DNA of 64,000 nucleotides from Desulfobacca sp. (GCA_020725545.1 DYEV01000004.1:1-64000); one strand, 5' to 3'; counted from the first letter of the stretch, positions 42,995 through 52,638 are shown. The notes: a model not told the origin generated them from the letters alone. Numbers and translations: made by a program.

Positions 42995-44110
42995 TTGAGC
43001 AAGAAAGTATTCTGCATTGTCGGCACCCGACCCGAGGCCATTAAGATGGCACCGGTGTACTTTGCCTTGCAGAACCGGCCCCAGGACTTTCAACCCATTC
43101 TGGTGGCGACGGCTCAACACCGGCAAATGCTGGATCAGATACTGCAGGTTTTTGGCTTAGCGCCCGATATAGATTTAGACCTGATGCATCCGGGACAAAA
43201 CTTGGCTGATCTGACAGCCCGGGTCCTAACCGCGCTCACCCCGGTAATCAGAGAGATAAAGCCGGATATTATCTTAGTGCAAGGCGACACGACCACTGTG
43301 TTGGGCAGCAGTCTGGCGGCCTTTTATGAACATATCCCCATCGGCCACGTGGAGGCCGGGCTGCGGACCTATAATTACGCCGCCCCCTGGCCGGAAGAGA
43401 TGAACCGTCGGCTGGTGGATGCCATCTCCCAATGGTGTTTTGCCCCCACCGCCTCAGCCCGAGAAAATCTGTTGGCGGAACGGATCGAGCCAGAAAAAAT
43501 TCTGGTCACCGGCAATACCGTGATCGACGCTTTGCATCTGGCCGTTGGGAAAATCCAGGCCTCTCCCCCCGTTATTCCGGGTTTTGACCCGGACGCTCTA
43601 AACGGCCACCGGTTCATCCTGGTGACCGGCCACCGGCGGGAGAGTTTCGGCCCCCAATTTCGGGAACTCTGTCTGGGACTGCGAGAGGTGGCCGGTCGTT
43701 TCCCTGAGGGGGGGTTGGTCTATCCGGTCCATCTCAATCCCCGGGTGCAGCAACCGGTCTATGACCTTCTCGGAGCCCATCCGCGCATCCACCTATTGGC
43801 GCCCCTGGATTATCTGGCCTTTGTGCGCCTGATGTATCTCAGCCACTTCATCATCACCGATTCCGGGGGCATTCAAGAGGAAGCGCCGGCTCTCGGCAAG
43901 CCGGTCCTGGTCACACGCCAGACCACGGAACGACCGGAGGGGGAGGCCAGCGGCAACGCCCGGCTGGTGGGGACTCACCGGGAAGCTATCGTGCAGCACG
44001 CCACCTTACTGTTGGAAGACCCGGAGTACTATCGAGCCATGGCCCAGGCCCACAATCCGTATGGCGATGGCCGGGCCGCCCAGTATATCGCCGCAGCTCT
44101 GCAGTCATGA
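42995..44110 (+). CDS. wecB: UDP-N-acetylglucosamine 2-epimerase (WecB type), copy 2
   Basis: 371 residues from TTG after GGAAGGAAGAG. Signatures: VFCIVGTRPEAIKMAPVYFA, HVEAGLRTYNYAAPWPEEMNRR, VTGHRRESFG, ITDSGGIQEEAPALGKPVLV. Standard non-hydrolysing epimerase giving UDP-ManNAc. Compared with 4170-5258, motif details (PWPEE instead of RTMPEE) place it in the WecB/MnaA core branch. No UDP-ManNAc dehydrogenase gene is next to it, so ManNAc itself or a distant dehydrogenase may be used. It sits between fcl and the flippase. Confidence 0.93.
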   Translation: MSKKVFCIVGTRPEAIKMAPVYFALQNRPQDFQPILVATAQHRQMLDQILQVFGLAPDIDLDLMHPGQNLADLTARVLTALTPVIREIKPDIILVQGDTTTVLGSSLAAFYEHIPIGHVEAGLRTYNYAAPWPEEMNRRLVDAISQWCFAPTASARENLLAERIEPEKILVTGNTVIDALHLAVGKIQASPPVIPGFDPDALNGHRFILVTGHRRESFGPQFRELCLGLREVAGRFPEGGLVYPVHLNPRVQQPVYDLLGAHPRIHLLAPLDYLAFVRLMYLSHFIITDSGGIQEEAPALGKPVLVTRQTTERPEGEASGNARLVGTHREAIVQHATLLLEDPEYYRAMAQAHNPYGDGRAAQYIAAALQS

Positions 44111-44150
44111 AAGTTGGCCGCGGTGCTTTCTTCCCTGGTTTAAGGAAAAT

Positions 44151-45608
44151 ATGAGCCTATTGCAGCGCTTTGCCCACGGAGTCTTTTGGAGCCTTCTCGG
44201 TCAGGTGGCCGGCCGGCTTTTCAGCTTCGCCACGGCAGTGGTCACGGCCCGTCTCCTGGGCGTGGCCGATTTTGGGGCCCTGGGCATGATCCAAAGCACT
44301 ATCGGGCTTATGGGAACATTTGCTGGCTTTGGTCTAGGCCTTACAACGACGAAATACGTTGCCGAGTTGAAAGGGAATGATTCTCAGCGAGTCGGCCGCA
44401 TTATCGCTTTCTCCAATCTGGTGGCCTTGGCAACGGGCAGCCTAATGACATTTATTTGTGTTTTACTAGCCCCATGGCTAGCCAGGGAAACCCTGAACTC
44501 CCCCCCTTTGGGCACCCTCCTTCAATTCGGGGCCACCTTTCTCCTGGTGTCCGCCGTGTTCGGGGTTCAGAGTGGCACCCTCTCGGGCTTTCAGTCCTTT
44601 CGAGTCATTGCTTCCATCAACTTTTGGCAGGGATTACTTACCTTGCCTGTGACAATTTCTTTAGTTTATTGGTTCGGTCTTCTCGGAGCTGTGCTATCGC
44701 TGACTTGTTCGGGTTTAATTGGGGTTGTTTTAGCACATGTGGTTTTGCAGAAAGAATACAAATTATCAGGCATTATTTTAGATTATCGGAATTGTTGGGC
44801 CGAGCGGGTTAATATTTGGAATTTTTCGCTCCCAATGGTCCTAACCAGTGTTATTTTTTCGTTGGCCAGTTGGGGGGCCTCCGCCGTATTGGTCAATCAG
44901 CCAAGGGGTTATTTGGAACTGGGGCTTTTTAATGCTGCCCATCAGATTCGACAAATTTTAATGTATCTCCCTAATCTCATCGGATCAGTTACTATTCCCC
45001 TTTTATCCGAAATCTATGGTCAAAAAAATTGGGAACTTTTCGTCAAGGCAGTGAATGTGAATTTAAAAACGTTATGGAGTATAGTTCTTCCTGTTGGCCT
45101 TGTCATCATAGCTTTCAGTAACAAGCTTATGGCTCTCTACGGTTCAGATTTCCAAGATGGATATATTGTATTATCCATATTAGTGTGTTCCTCAATTCTT
45201 ATGGTAGCAAGTGGTTCTCTTGGTATAGCTTTAACCGCAGCAGGACATATGTGGATAAAACTAATTATTCAGTTAATATCTGCAACAGTTTTATTATGTT
45301 TAACATTCTATTTTGTGCCGACAAATGGAGCCAGAGGATTAGCTGTCTCATTTTTTTTAGGATACTCTTTAACTATTTTCTTAAAACAAGCTTATCTTTA
45401 CTATTATTATGATGGAATAGAGCTTAAATCAATAAGTTTCCTTTATCTATTAACTTTATCAGTTTTTTTTATATCATTATTATCAAATATATTTTCACAG
45501 ACATTCTTTATATTAACTATTTTATTCCTGTTTGTATTACTGCTTGCCCAATCATATAACTATTTATTATATCAATTTAAATTAGGATTAAATCTCTTCA
45601 GTAAATAG
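44151..45608 (+). CDS. Wzx-type polysaccharide flippase, copy 2
   Basis: 485 residues from ATG 44151 after TAAGGAAAAT (the open frame extends upstream into wecB). Around 12-14 transmembrane helices; N-terminal MSLLQRFAHGVFWSLLGQVA and TARLLGVADFGALGMIQST are typical MOP/Wzx. It exports the right-locus repeat unit across the inner membrane. Base composition changes sharply in mid-gene, from about 55% GC in the first 550 bases to A+T-rich afterwards, continuing into the 138-base A+T-rich gap at 45609-45746. This suggests a recombinational junction within the gene. Confidence 0.88.
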   Translation: MSLLQRFAHGVFWSLLGQVAGRLFSFATAVVTARLLGVADFGALGMIQSTIGLMGTFAGFGLGLTTTKYVAELKGNDSQRVGRIIAFSNLVALATGSLMTFICVLLAPWLARETLNSPPLGTLLQFGATFLLVSAVFGVQSGTLSGFQSFRVIASINFWQGLLTLPVTISLVYWFGLLGAVLSLTCSGLIGVVLAHVVLQKEYKLSGIILDYRNCWAERVNIWNFSLPMVLTSVIFSLASWGASAVLVNQPRGYLELGLFNAAHQIRQILMYLPNLIGSVTIPLLSEIYGQKNWELFVKAVNVNLKTLWSIVLPVGLVIIAFSNKLMALYGSDFQDGYIVLSILVCSSILMVASGSLGIALTAAGHMWIKLIIQLISATVLLCLTFYFVPTNGARGLAVSFFLGYSLTIFLKQAYLYYYYDGIELKSISFLYLLTLSVFFISLLSNIFSQTFFILTILFLFVLLLAQSYNYLLYQFKLGLNLFSK

Positions 45609-45746
45609 ATTTTTAGTTATCGTTTTTCATATAATTTAATAAACTTATCATTAAATTAATATTATGTAATGACAACACTGATAATCATATTATTATATTT
45701 TTAGTAATTTATAAGAATAATAACTGAAGTAAAAAAAGGGACCCTG

Positions 45747-47021
45747 GTGATTATTGACAATAAATGTTCCTTACCACAAATAGTGGTTGCCCAGCTAGGC
45801 GCCCGGATGCACTACGCCGTGCCGTTGATGCTGCATCAGGCAGGGTTGCTAGAAAAATGCTACACTGATGTCTATGTGGGACTTGGAAATATTTGGGATC
45901 TTCTTTATCGCCTGGTCTCTTTAACTCCCCCGGCAATGCGGGCTGCCTCTTTCAATAGATTGCTTGATCGTCACGCCAACGGCCTCCCTCCGGACAAGAT
46001 TACTGCCTTTAATCTTTTTGGGCTGCAATATTCCCTGGCTTTATCTCGAGTTAAGTCAATTGTCGAACAACAACGCATTTATCTAAAGTTTGGCGATCGT
46101 TTTGGTGATCTCATCCTGAATCATCTGGCCCACAAACCTCATGGGTTTTATATCTTTCAGGGATCAGCTTTTCCATTATTCCAGGTTAAAGACTGTTTGA
46201 AAATATTCGAACGGTTTATCGCCCCGAAATACATTGAATGGCAGTTAATTTCCGAGGAAAACGAGCGTTGGCCCGGCTGGGAGGAGCCCTATCCCCCTTT
46301 GGAGGTTTTCCAGTCTATACTGGAGCGTGAGGAAGCGGAATGGTCTTTAGCCGATGTTATCCTGTGCCCTTCGGAATTTGTCGTTGAAGGTATGATAGCC
46401 ATGGGGGCGACTCCGGAAAAGCTTTTCCTGGTCCCTTACGGCCTGGACGTGAACGTATTTACCTGTGCCCGGGAGCCTTGGGATGGCCGGCGTCCTTTGC
46501 GCCTGCTCTTTTTGGGGGCGGTTACCCTTCGCAAAGGGGTGCAATATATCTTCGAAGCCTTACAATTGCTCAAAGGCGCCTCCATAGAGGCCAGGATGGT
46601 CGGCCCTATGGCTATTAGGGAATCCTTCGGCGCCAAATTGGCCGGTGTGGCGGAAATTATCGGGCCGGTGCCCCGCTCCGAGGTGCTGAAACAGTATGCC
46701 TGGGCCGATGTTTTTATTTTCCCTTCCCTCTGTGAAGGCTCCGCCACGGTCACTTATGAGGCCCTGGCTGCCGGACTGCCGATCATTACCACCCCCAACG
46801 CCGGCTCCGTCGTTCGAGACGGCCATGACGGGTTTATCATTCCCATCCGGGACCCTGACGCTTTGGCAGAAAAAATTGAGCTTCTGTTAGGTAACTCCGA
46901 ACTTCTGGCCCATCTGTCACATAACGCCAAGGAACGGGCTCAAGAGTATTCTCTGGAGAAGTATGCAGAGCGTCTTGTCGGGTGTATTAAAAGCTGCATT
47001 AAAGATAAGGGCATTACATGA
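45747..47021 (+). CDS. Glycosyltransferase family 4
   Basis: 424 residues, GTG start. GT-B enzyme: donor site LRLLFLGAVTLRKGVQYIFE, IGPVPRSEVLKQYAWADVFI, and FPSLCEGSATVTYEALAAGL with E-x7-E. The N-terminal domain (QLGARMHYAVPLMLHQAGLL) is of the type seen in EPS glycosyltransferases of PEP-CTERM loci. ATGATG overlap with the next glycosyltransferase shows coupling. Sugar donor and acceptor unknown. Confidence 0.87.
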   Translation: MIIDNKCSLPQIVVAQLGARMHYAVPLMLHQAGLLEKCYTDVYVGLGNIWDLLYRLVSLTPPAMRAASFNRLLDRHANGLPPDKITAFNLFGLQYSLALSRVKSIVEQQRIYLKFGDRFGDLILNHLAHKPHGFYIFQGSAFPLFQVKDCLKIFERFIAPKYIEWQLISEENERWPGWEEPYPPLEVFQSILEREEAEWSLADVILCPSEFVVEGMIAMGATPEKLFLVPYGLDVNVFTCAREPWDGRRPLRLLFLGAVTLRKGVQYIFEALQLLKGASIEARMVGPMAIRESFGAKLAGVAEIIGPVPRSEVLKQYAWADVFIFPSLCEGSATVTYEALAAGLPIITTPNAGSVVRDGHDGFIIPIRDPDALAEKIELLLGNSELLAHLSHNAKERAQEYSLEKYAERLVGCIKSCIKDKGIT

Positions 47022-48133
47022 TGAATATTTTATTGGCCGTCCGCAGCGATCTAGGCATGGGGAGCCACATTCAGCCCCGGGCTTTGGCCTTGGCCGAAGC
47101 AGGCCATAAAATTCATATCTTAGCGGGGCAGATCGGCAAGATCGACCAGGTGCGGCAACTACATCCCGAAATTTCTTGGATTGACGCCGGCGGTTTGGGG
47201 GTCTGGCATTTTGCTCGGCAACTGGGCCGCCAGGTCACCCACCTCAAACCCGATCTCCTCTATGTCCACAGTTCCTGGACGATTCCCAGTTTCTATTTGA
47301 GTGGCAGTTTCTTAAGCGGCATCAAGTGGGTCTATCATACCGATGATTATCTGGAGCCCAAATCTTATTATTTCTACAAGAAGCTGGAAAAACACTTCTG
47401 CCACAAGGCTTTGTTGGTGATTTCCAATGAAATCAATCGGGCCCGGTTTATGGCCACGGAATACCATTTGAAACATAAGCCTCTTATTTTGCCGGTCACC
47501 TTGAGTAAAAAAATGGCCCCTCCCGAAGATGGCTTTTGGGCAGCCCGGCGCAATGGCAAACCGACTCTGGATTTGGTGTATGCTGGCGGTATAGGTCCGG
47601 ACCGGCTTATCAAGGAGATGATCCAATCCCTCACCTTCCTCCCCGAGAATTTTCGTTTAACGATATTCAGCCGCTTCCAACCGGAAGATGCTTATTGGCA
47701 ACTGTGTCAGGAGACAATAAAATCTGCTTCCCTTGAAAACAGGGTGATCTGCTGCAATCCAATTCCCAATGAGGAACTTTTACAAGAATTATTAAAGTAC
47801 GACGTCGGCCTCCTGCTCTATGACGACAATACCTTGGGGAATTTCTACTGCCAGCCCCAAAAACTCTCAGAATATATAGCTAGTGGCCTGCCCGTCGTTG
47901 GCCCCCACTACCCAGGCGTAGAATTGCTAATCAGGAAGCATGGCCTGGGGGCAGTCTGCGACCCCAAATCTCCGGAGGCAGTGGCTCAGGCCATTCTGGC
48001 CGTCGCTGCCCATGATAAAGTTGCACGAGAAAATCAATTCCTTCATCTGAGGAATACTTTTTTCCAGGAATTGGCCTATGAAAATCATTCCCAGGCCTTA
48101 ATTCAAGCTTTGGCTGAGTTACCGCTACCATGA
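47018..48133 (+). CDS. Glycosyltransferase (GT-B, family 4-like)
   Basis: 371 residues. NILLAVRSDLGMGSHIQPRA forms the acceptor domain start, and LDLVYAGGIGPDRLIKEMIQ with YCQPQKLSEYIASGLPVVGP the donor-binding half. The match to GT4 is weaker than for its neighbours (no clear E-x7-E), so a GT-B of another family is possible. It overlaps both neighbours by four bases and lies just before the Wzy gene, as expected for a repeat-unit glycosyltransferase. Confidence 0.75.
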   Translation: MMNILLAVRSDLGMGSHIQPRALALAEAGHKIHILAGQIGKIDQVRQLHPEISWIDAGGLGVWHFARQLGRQVTHLKPDLLYVHSSWTIPSFYLSGSFLSGIKWVYHTDDYLEPKSYYFYKKLEKHFCHKALLVISNEINRARFMATEYHLKHKPLILPVTLSKKMAPPEDGFWAARRNGKPTLDLVYAGGIGPDRLIKEMIQSLTFLPENFRLTIFSRFQPEDAYWQLCQETIKSASLENRVICCNPIPNEELLQELLKYDVGLLLYDDNTLGNFYCQPQKLSEYIASGLPVVGPHYPGVELLIRKHGLGAVCDPKSPEAVAQAILAVAAHDKVARENQFLHLRNTFFQELAYENHSQALIQALAELPLP

Positions 48134-49548
48134 TCGATGTTTTGGTTCTGTTGATTCTCATTACCATCGGCTTGATCATCTGGCATTCCTTTCTCCAGAG
48201 CGGCCGGAATATCTTTGAGCCGGTCTATTTTTTCCTCATGGGCTACTTCGGCGTGTTTGTCCTCCAGCCGTTTTTTGGGCAAGAGGAACTGCTGGGCAGC
48301 CATACACTGGAGCATATGGAATATTGCCTCTTTATTGCCTGGGGGGCGCTTATCGTTTTTTACTGGGGCTATCGGAGCAGAGCCGCCCAAAATATTTTCC
48401 TGAAAATCCCCCAGCCGCCGGAAACTTGGCCTCAAGGGCAATTAATCCCCTATGCTTTGGTAGTCTTTGTGATCGGCTTTGTTAGCTATAGTATCTTCAT
48501 TGCCCAATCCGGCGGGGTAGAGCGATTTTTTAGTGAGGCCAGGGGGTTGGGTGCTTATCAAAGTTCCACGGCCTATCTGTGGAGCGGCCGAGCTCTTCTC
48601 ATGCCGGCCCTGGCCATGTTGTTCATTGAAACCAAACGTCCAGGGGCTTCAAAGTTATTCCGGTATTTTACTTACAGCGCCATGGCTCTTTTTTTTGCCT
48701 TTCAGTTCATCAAAGGGCAACGCGCCGGCGTCTTCCTGCAGGGGGTCTCTTTCCTGGCTTGGTATTATTTAGCGGATTTTAAAGTTCAGCGCCTTCCCTT
48801 GGCCAAAACCATTCTCATCCTGGCCGGCATCATGCTTGCAGTCGGTTTTGTGGCGACATTTCGAGGTGAATTTTATCTGGGATCAAAGTTGACCGGAGTA
48901 AAAGAGTTTGCCGAAAAGCCACTGGTAGACAAGTTACAGACGTCTTTCTTGGGTGTTCTGCAAGGGGGGACGAAGAAGATAAGCGGCGGGGAATTTGACG
49001 GCTTTCTTCAGGTCATGGCAGTTGTGCCAGATCGCGTCGGCTATGACTTTGGGAAGTATTATTTACGCTATGCCTATCACTGGATTCCCCGATTATGGTG
49101 GCCGGATAAACCGAGCATCAAAGATGCTATGATTGATTTAGAAAAAGCTGTTCCAGCTCTGTATTGCGGAACCATCACCATGTTGGGAATGTACTACTAT
49201 CATTTCGGCTTAATCGGCATTTTCCTGGGTTCCTGGCTCACCGGGGTGCTCTTGGGCGGCATCGAATACTGGCGGAAGCTTAAGGACACAAGTTTAGGGG
49301 TCTTACTTATTTATATGCTTTTTTTCTCTTATGGCCGTGGCGTCTTGATGGTCGCGGGAATCTTCGAGGGCTGGGATGATCTTCTGCCATTCACCGTGAT
49401 GCCTGTAGTGGGCGCCTTCGGATATCTTAAATCCAAGCGGAATAAAAGTCAGGTTAAAATTCAATCACAACCTAAGACAAAAATATTATCAGAACCGGTT
49501 GATCTAAGGCAACATCTTAGTACTAATCAAAATAACGGTGGCAATTAG
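48130..49548 (+). CDS. Wzy-type O-antigen/EPS polymerase
   Basis: 472 residues with about 11-12 transmembrane helices and a large loop around 250-330 containing RGEFYLGSKLTGVKEFAEKP and KYYLRYAYHWIPRLWWPDKP; the proline-rich, arginine-containing loop motif WIPR.WWPDKP is typical of oligosaccharide repeat polymerases. It polymerises lipid-linked units in the periplasm with Wzx and Wzz. It is the only Wzy seen in the window and sits between glycosyltransferases and amino-sugar genes. The left locus must have its polymerase beyond the window or share this one. The hydrophilic tail (430-472) is Lys/Gln-rich. Confidence 0.82.
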   Translation: MIDVLVLLILITIGLIIWHSFLQSGRNIFEPVYFFLMGYFGVFVLQPFFGQEELLGSHTLEHMEYCLFIAWGALIVFYWGYRSRAAQNIFLKIPQPPETWPQGQLIPYALVVFVIGFVSYSIFIAQSGGVERFFSEARGLGAYQSSTAYLWSGRALLMPALAMLFIETKRPGASKLFRYFTYSAMALFFAFQFIKGQRAGVFLQGVSFLAWYYLADFKVQRLPLAKTILILAGIMLAVGFVATFRGEFYLGSKLTGVKEFAEKPLVDKLQTSFLGVLQGGTKKISGGEFDGFLQVMAVVPDRVGYDFGKYYLRYAYHWIPRLWWPDKPSIKDAMIDLEKAVPALYCGTITMLGMYYYHFGLIGIFLGSWLTGVLLGGIEYWRKLKDTSLGVLLIYMLFFSYGRGVLMVAGIFEGWDDLLPFTVMPVVGAFGYLKSKRNKSQVKIQSQPKTKILSEPVDLRQHLSTNQNNGGN

Positions 49549-49549
49549 A

Positions 49550-50464
49550 ATGCCCATTCCCATCTCCATAATAATTTTAGGCGGCTCAGGTATGCTGGGC
49601 CATAAGTTATTTCAAACTCTGCGATTGGCATTCCCAAAAACATATTGCACCATCAGGGGCTCAGTTACAGATAAATTGTATAAGAACATTGATTTATTCC
49701 AAAGTGGCGCGGTTATTGAAAATTTCGATGCCATGAACTGGTCGGGAGTCAGGCAAATACTGTCTCAGTTCCGGCCCGGAGTAATTATTAACTGTATAGG
49801 TGTCGTCAAACAGCGCCCCGAGGCCAAGGATTATCTGAAATCAATTTATCTCAATGCCCTGCTGCCGCATCAACTGGCCGAACTTTGTCAGGAATGGGGC
49901 GGCCGGCTGATCCATTTCAGCACTGATTGTGTTTTTAGCGGTCGTAAGGGCAATTATGTTGAAGACGATCCATCTGATGCCGACGATTTGTATGGTCGGA
50001 CGAAATTTTTGGGGGAAGTCACCGGCCCTCATGTCCTGACACTCCGGACTTCCATGATTGGCAGAGAACTGCAAAACTTCCAATCTCTCCTGGAGTGGTT
50101 TTTAGGACAAAATCATAAACACGTTCATGGTTTTACCAGGGCATATTACTCGGGCGTAACGACAAACTACCTCGCTGACTTGATGGTCCAGATCATCGAT
50201 GGGCATCCGGGATTGGCTGGGCTGTACCAGGTTACCGGCCAGACGATAACAAAATATAATCTCCTCTGTTTACTGCGGGATGCATATAACCTCTCCATTG
50301 ACATCGTGCCTGATGACGCCTATTTTTGCGACCGTAGCATGCTGGGGGACAAATTTCACCAAGCCACCGGTCTCGTCTGCCCTTCGTGGGAAAAGTTGGT
50401 GGCACAATTAGCCAGCGACACAACCCCTTATGAGAAATGGAGGAAGAGCTGTGGGGCTTCTTGA
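49550..50464 (+). CDS. RmlD-like 4-keto sugar reductase (SDR)
   Basis: About 304 residues from ATG 49550, immediately after the Wzy stop (GTG at 49538 is an alternative). Rossmann start ISIIILGGSGMLGHKLFQTL, IINCIGVVKQRPEAKDYLKS, STDCVFSGRKGNYVEDD and catalytic YGRTKFLGE, all as in RmlD/dTDP-4-dehydrorhamnose reductase-type enzymes. It precedes a CapE/WbjB-like dehydratase and a WbjD-like epimerase, the order of UDP-L-FucNAc or UDP-L-QuiNAc synthesis. It has no C-terminal cupin domain, unlike CapF, so it resembles WbvR of the L-RhaNAc/L-QuiNAc route. Confidence 0.82.
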   Translation: MPIPISIIILGGSGMLGHKLFQTLRLAFPKTYCTIRGSVTDKLYKNIDLFQSGAVIENFDAMNWSGVRQILSQFRPGVIINCIGVVKQRPEAKDYLKSIYLNALLPHQLAELCQEWGGRLIHFSTDCVFSGRKGNYVEDDPSDADDLYGRTKFLGEVTGPHVLTLRTSMIGRELQNFQSLLEWFLGQNHKHVHGFTRAYYSGVTTNYLADLMVQIIDGHPGLAGLYQVTGQTITKYNLLCLLRDAYNLSIDIVPDDAYFCDRSMLGDKFHQATGLVCPSWEKLVAQLASDTTPYEKWRKSCGAS

Positions 50465-51512
50465 CGGCAAGCGGATAGTGATCACCGGGGGTACGGGCTC
50501 CCTCGGCCGAGTCCTGGTCAAACGTTTACTGGCCCAGGATATGGGCGACCCCCAAAAAATTATCATCTTTTCCCGGGATGAAGCTAAGCAGCATTATATG
50601 CGATTGGAATATTTACATAAAGTTGCCGCAACAGATGAAATCATTTTTCGCAATTTTACCCAGAAACTGCAATTTCGCATTGGGGATATCCGAGATCTCC
50701 ACAGCGTGGCCACGGTATTGCGGGACGCCGACGTAGTTTTTAACGCTGCGGCCATCAAACAGGTGCCGACCTGCGAGTATTTCCCCTATGAAGCGGTGGC
50801 AACCAATATAACCGGGGCGCAGAATATTGTCAGGGCCATCAAGGAATATAATCTTCCCGTTGAAACCGTCGTCGGCATCTCCACGGACAAAGCCTGTAAA
50901 CCGGTGAATGTCATGGGGATGACCAAGGCCATTCAAGAAAGGATATTTATTAATGCCAATATTCTTTGTCCTGACACCAGGTTCATTGTCGTGCGGTATG
51001 GTAATGTTTTGGCCTCCCGGGGGTCAGTGATTCCTCTGTTTATTGATCAGATCCGCAATGGCGGTCCGGTCACCATCACCTCTTTTGAGATGACCAGATT
51101 TTTGTTGACGTTGGATGAAGCCGTGGATACCGTTTTTGCTGCCTTGCACAATGCGTTACCCGGCGAGACGTATGTGCCCAAAAAGCCTGCGGCTCTGGTA
51201 GTCGACCTTGCTCAGGCCCTAATCGGCGACCGAAAGATTGATATCCAGGTCATTGGGGTCCGGCCCGGGGAAAAGATTCACGAAATCATGGTGAGCGAAG
51301 AAGAGGCTTTTCGAACTGTCGAAAGAAATGGCTGGTTGGTGATATTGCCCATGTTGCCAGAATTGCGCACAGAAATGAAAACTGAATTTTTAGGCTGCGA
51401 ATATAGTTCCAGAGACTCGATTATTTCCCGAGAAGAAACTTTCTTGTTACTTAAAAATAAAGGCCTCCTGGCAGAGGAATTGATACTAAACAACATCGAG
51501 CCATTGGCATGA
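50451..51512 (+). CDS. UDP-GlcNAc 4,6-dehydratase/5-epimerase (CapE/WbjB/FnlA type)
   Basis: 353 residues from GTG 50451 with GGAGGAAGAGC upstream; it overlaps the reductase end by 14 bases. KRIVITGGTGSLGRVLVKRL, IFSRDEAKQ, FNAAAIKQVPTCEYFPYEAV, and STDKACKPVNVMGMTKA with S-M-K catalysis. Soluble, in contrast to the membrane WbpM-type enzyme at 8866-10800. It inverts C5 while dehydrating UDP-GlcNAc, giving an L-configured 4-keto sugar for the following enzymes. The next gene overlaps by four bases, so the three enzymes are coupled. Confidence 0.88.
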   Translation: MGLLDGKRIVITGGTGSLGRVLVKRLLAQDMGDPQKIIIFSRDEAKQHYMRLEYLHKVAATDEIIFRNFTQKLQFRIGDIRDLHSVATVLRDADVVFNAAAIKQVPTCEYFPYEAVATNITGAQNIVRAIKEYNLPVETVVGISTDKACKPVNVMGMTKAIQERIFINANILCPDTRFIVVRYGNVLASRGSVIPLFIDQIRNGGPVTITSFEMTRFLLTLDEAVDTVFAALHNALPGETYVPKKPAALVVDLAQALIGDRKIDIQVIGVRPGEKIHEIMVSEEEAFRTVERNGWLVILPMLPELRTEMKTEFLGCEYSSRDSIISREETFLLLKNKGLLAEELILNNIEPLA

Positions 51513-52615
51513 GAATCTTGACCATCCTGGGAACAAGGCCAGAGATCATCCGCTTGAGCCGCATTATACCGTTGTTGGATCAGTATTGTGATCATATCCT
51601 GGTGCATACCGGGCAAAATTATGAGGATTGTTTAAGCGATATATTTTTCCGGGACTTGGCAGTTAGAGAACCAGACGCTTACCTCGGGGTCCAGGGGTAT
51701 AGCTTTGCCGATCAGATTGGGCAAATATTAGTCGCCTGCGAGGCGGCTCTCTTAAAATATCGCCCAGATCGCATACTCATATTAGGTGATACCAACAGCG
51801 GTCTTGCTGCTATAGTGGCAAAACGTTTAAATATACCTGTTTATCACATGGAAGCCGGCAACCGCTGCTACGATGACCGGGTGCCGGAAGAAATTAACCG
51901 TCGCATTATCGATCATTGCAGCACGGTACTCATGCCCTATACTTACCGCAGCATGGAAAATCTTATCCGGGAAGGCATTGCAAGGCAGAGAATATTTGTC
52001 ATTGGCAATCCTATCAAGGAGGTCATAGAGCACTTTAAGGAGAAGATTGATGCGAGTACCGTCATGTCTGATCTTGGATTGAATGACAAAAAATATTTCT
52101 TAATCACTATGCACCGGGCCGAGAATGTCGACGTTGAAGATCGCCTGCGAAACTTATTGAAAATCTGCAGTGATCTCTATACAGTTTGGGGTTTCCCGGT
52201 AATTGTCTCACTTCACCCCCGGACCAAAGCCAAGATCAAGGAGTTTCATCTCGAAGCAAACCTTGAAGGAATATCATTTCTTACCCCGCTAAACTTTTTT
52301 GATTTCATCAGATTAGAGCAGTCCGCATATTGCATACTTACTGACAGCGGCACAGTTCAGGAAGAGGCCTGCCTCTTCCGGGTACCCAATGTCACCATAC
52401 GCGATGTTACGGAACGCCCGGAAACCATCGAGTGCGGCTCGAATATTATTGGCGGCTGTTCACCTGAGCAAATCATGACTCTGGTGCAGACGGTTACCCG
52501 AACTACCAGTTCCTGGGAGCCCCCCCCGGAATATTTGGCGGAGAATGTGGCCCTGAAAGTCTGTCGAATCTTACTCAGTTTTCGGCTTCCGGATCACTTT
52601 GCTAACCCGGCTTAA
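51509..52615 (+). CDS. UDP-N-acetyl-L-sugar 2-epimerase (WbjD/FnlC/CapG type)
   Basis: 368 residues. It has the WecB family frame (ILTILGTRPEIIRLSRIIPL, HTGQNYEDCLSDIFFRDLAV, EAGNRCYDDRVPEEINRR, TMHRAENVD, LTDSGTVQEEACLFRVPNVT). EAGNRCYDDRVPEE instead of EAGLR marks the CapG/FnlC branch, which epimerises a UDP-L-HexNAc at C2. Coupled by overlap to the dehydratase. Product is likely UDP-L-FucNAc or UDP-L-QuiNAc. The reductase subtype favours QuiNAc, but that is inference. Confidence 0.87.
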   Translation: MRILTILGTRPEIIRLSRIIPLLDQYCDHILVHTGQNYEDCLSDIFFRDLAVREPDAYLGVQGYSFADQIGQILVACEAALLKYRPDRILILGDTNSGLAAIVAKRLNIPVYHMEAGNRCYDDRVPEEINRRIIDHCSTVLMPYTYRSMENLIREGIARQRIFVIGNPIKEVIEHFKEKIDASTVMSDLGLNDKKYFLITMHRAENVDVEDRLRNLLKICSDLYTVWGFPVIVSLHPRTKAKIKEFHLEANLEGISFLTPLNFFDFIRLEQSAYCILTDSGTVQEEACLFRVPNVTIRDVTERPETIECGSNIIGGCSPEQIMTLVQTVTRTTSSWEPPPEYLAENVALKVCRILLSFRLPDHFANPA

Positions 52616-52638
52616 TTAACCAATTTGATGCATGGATT

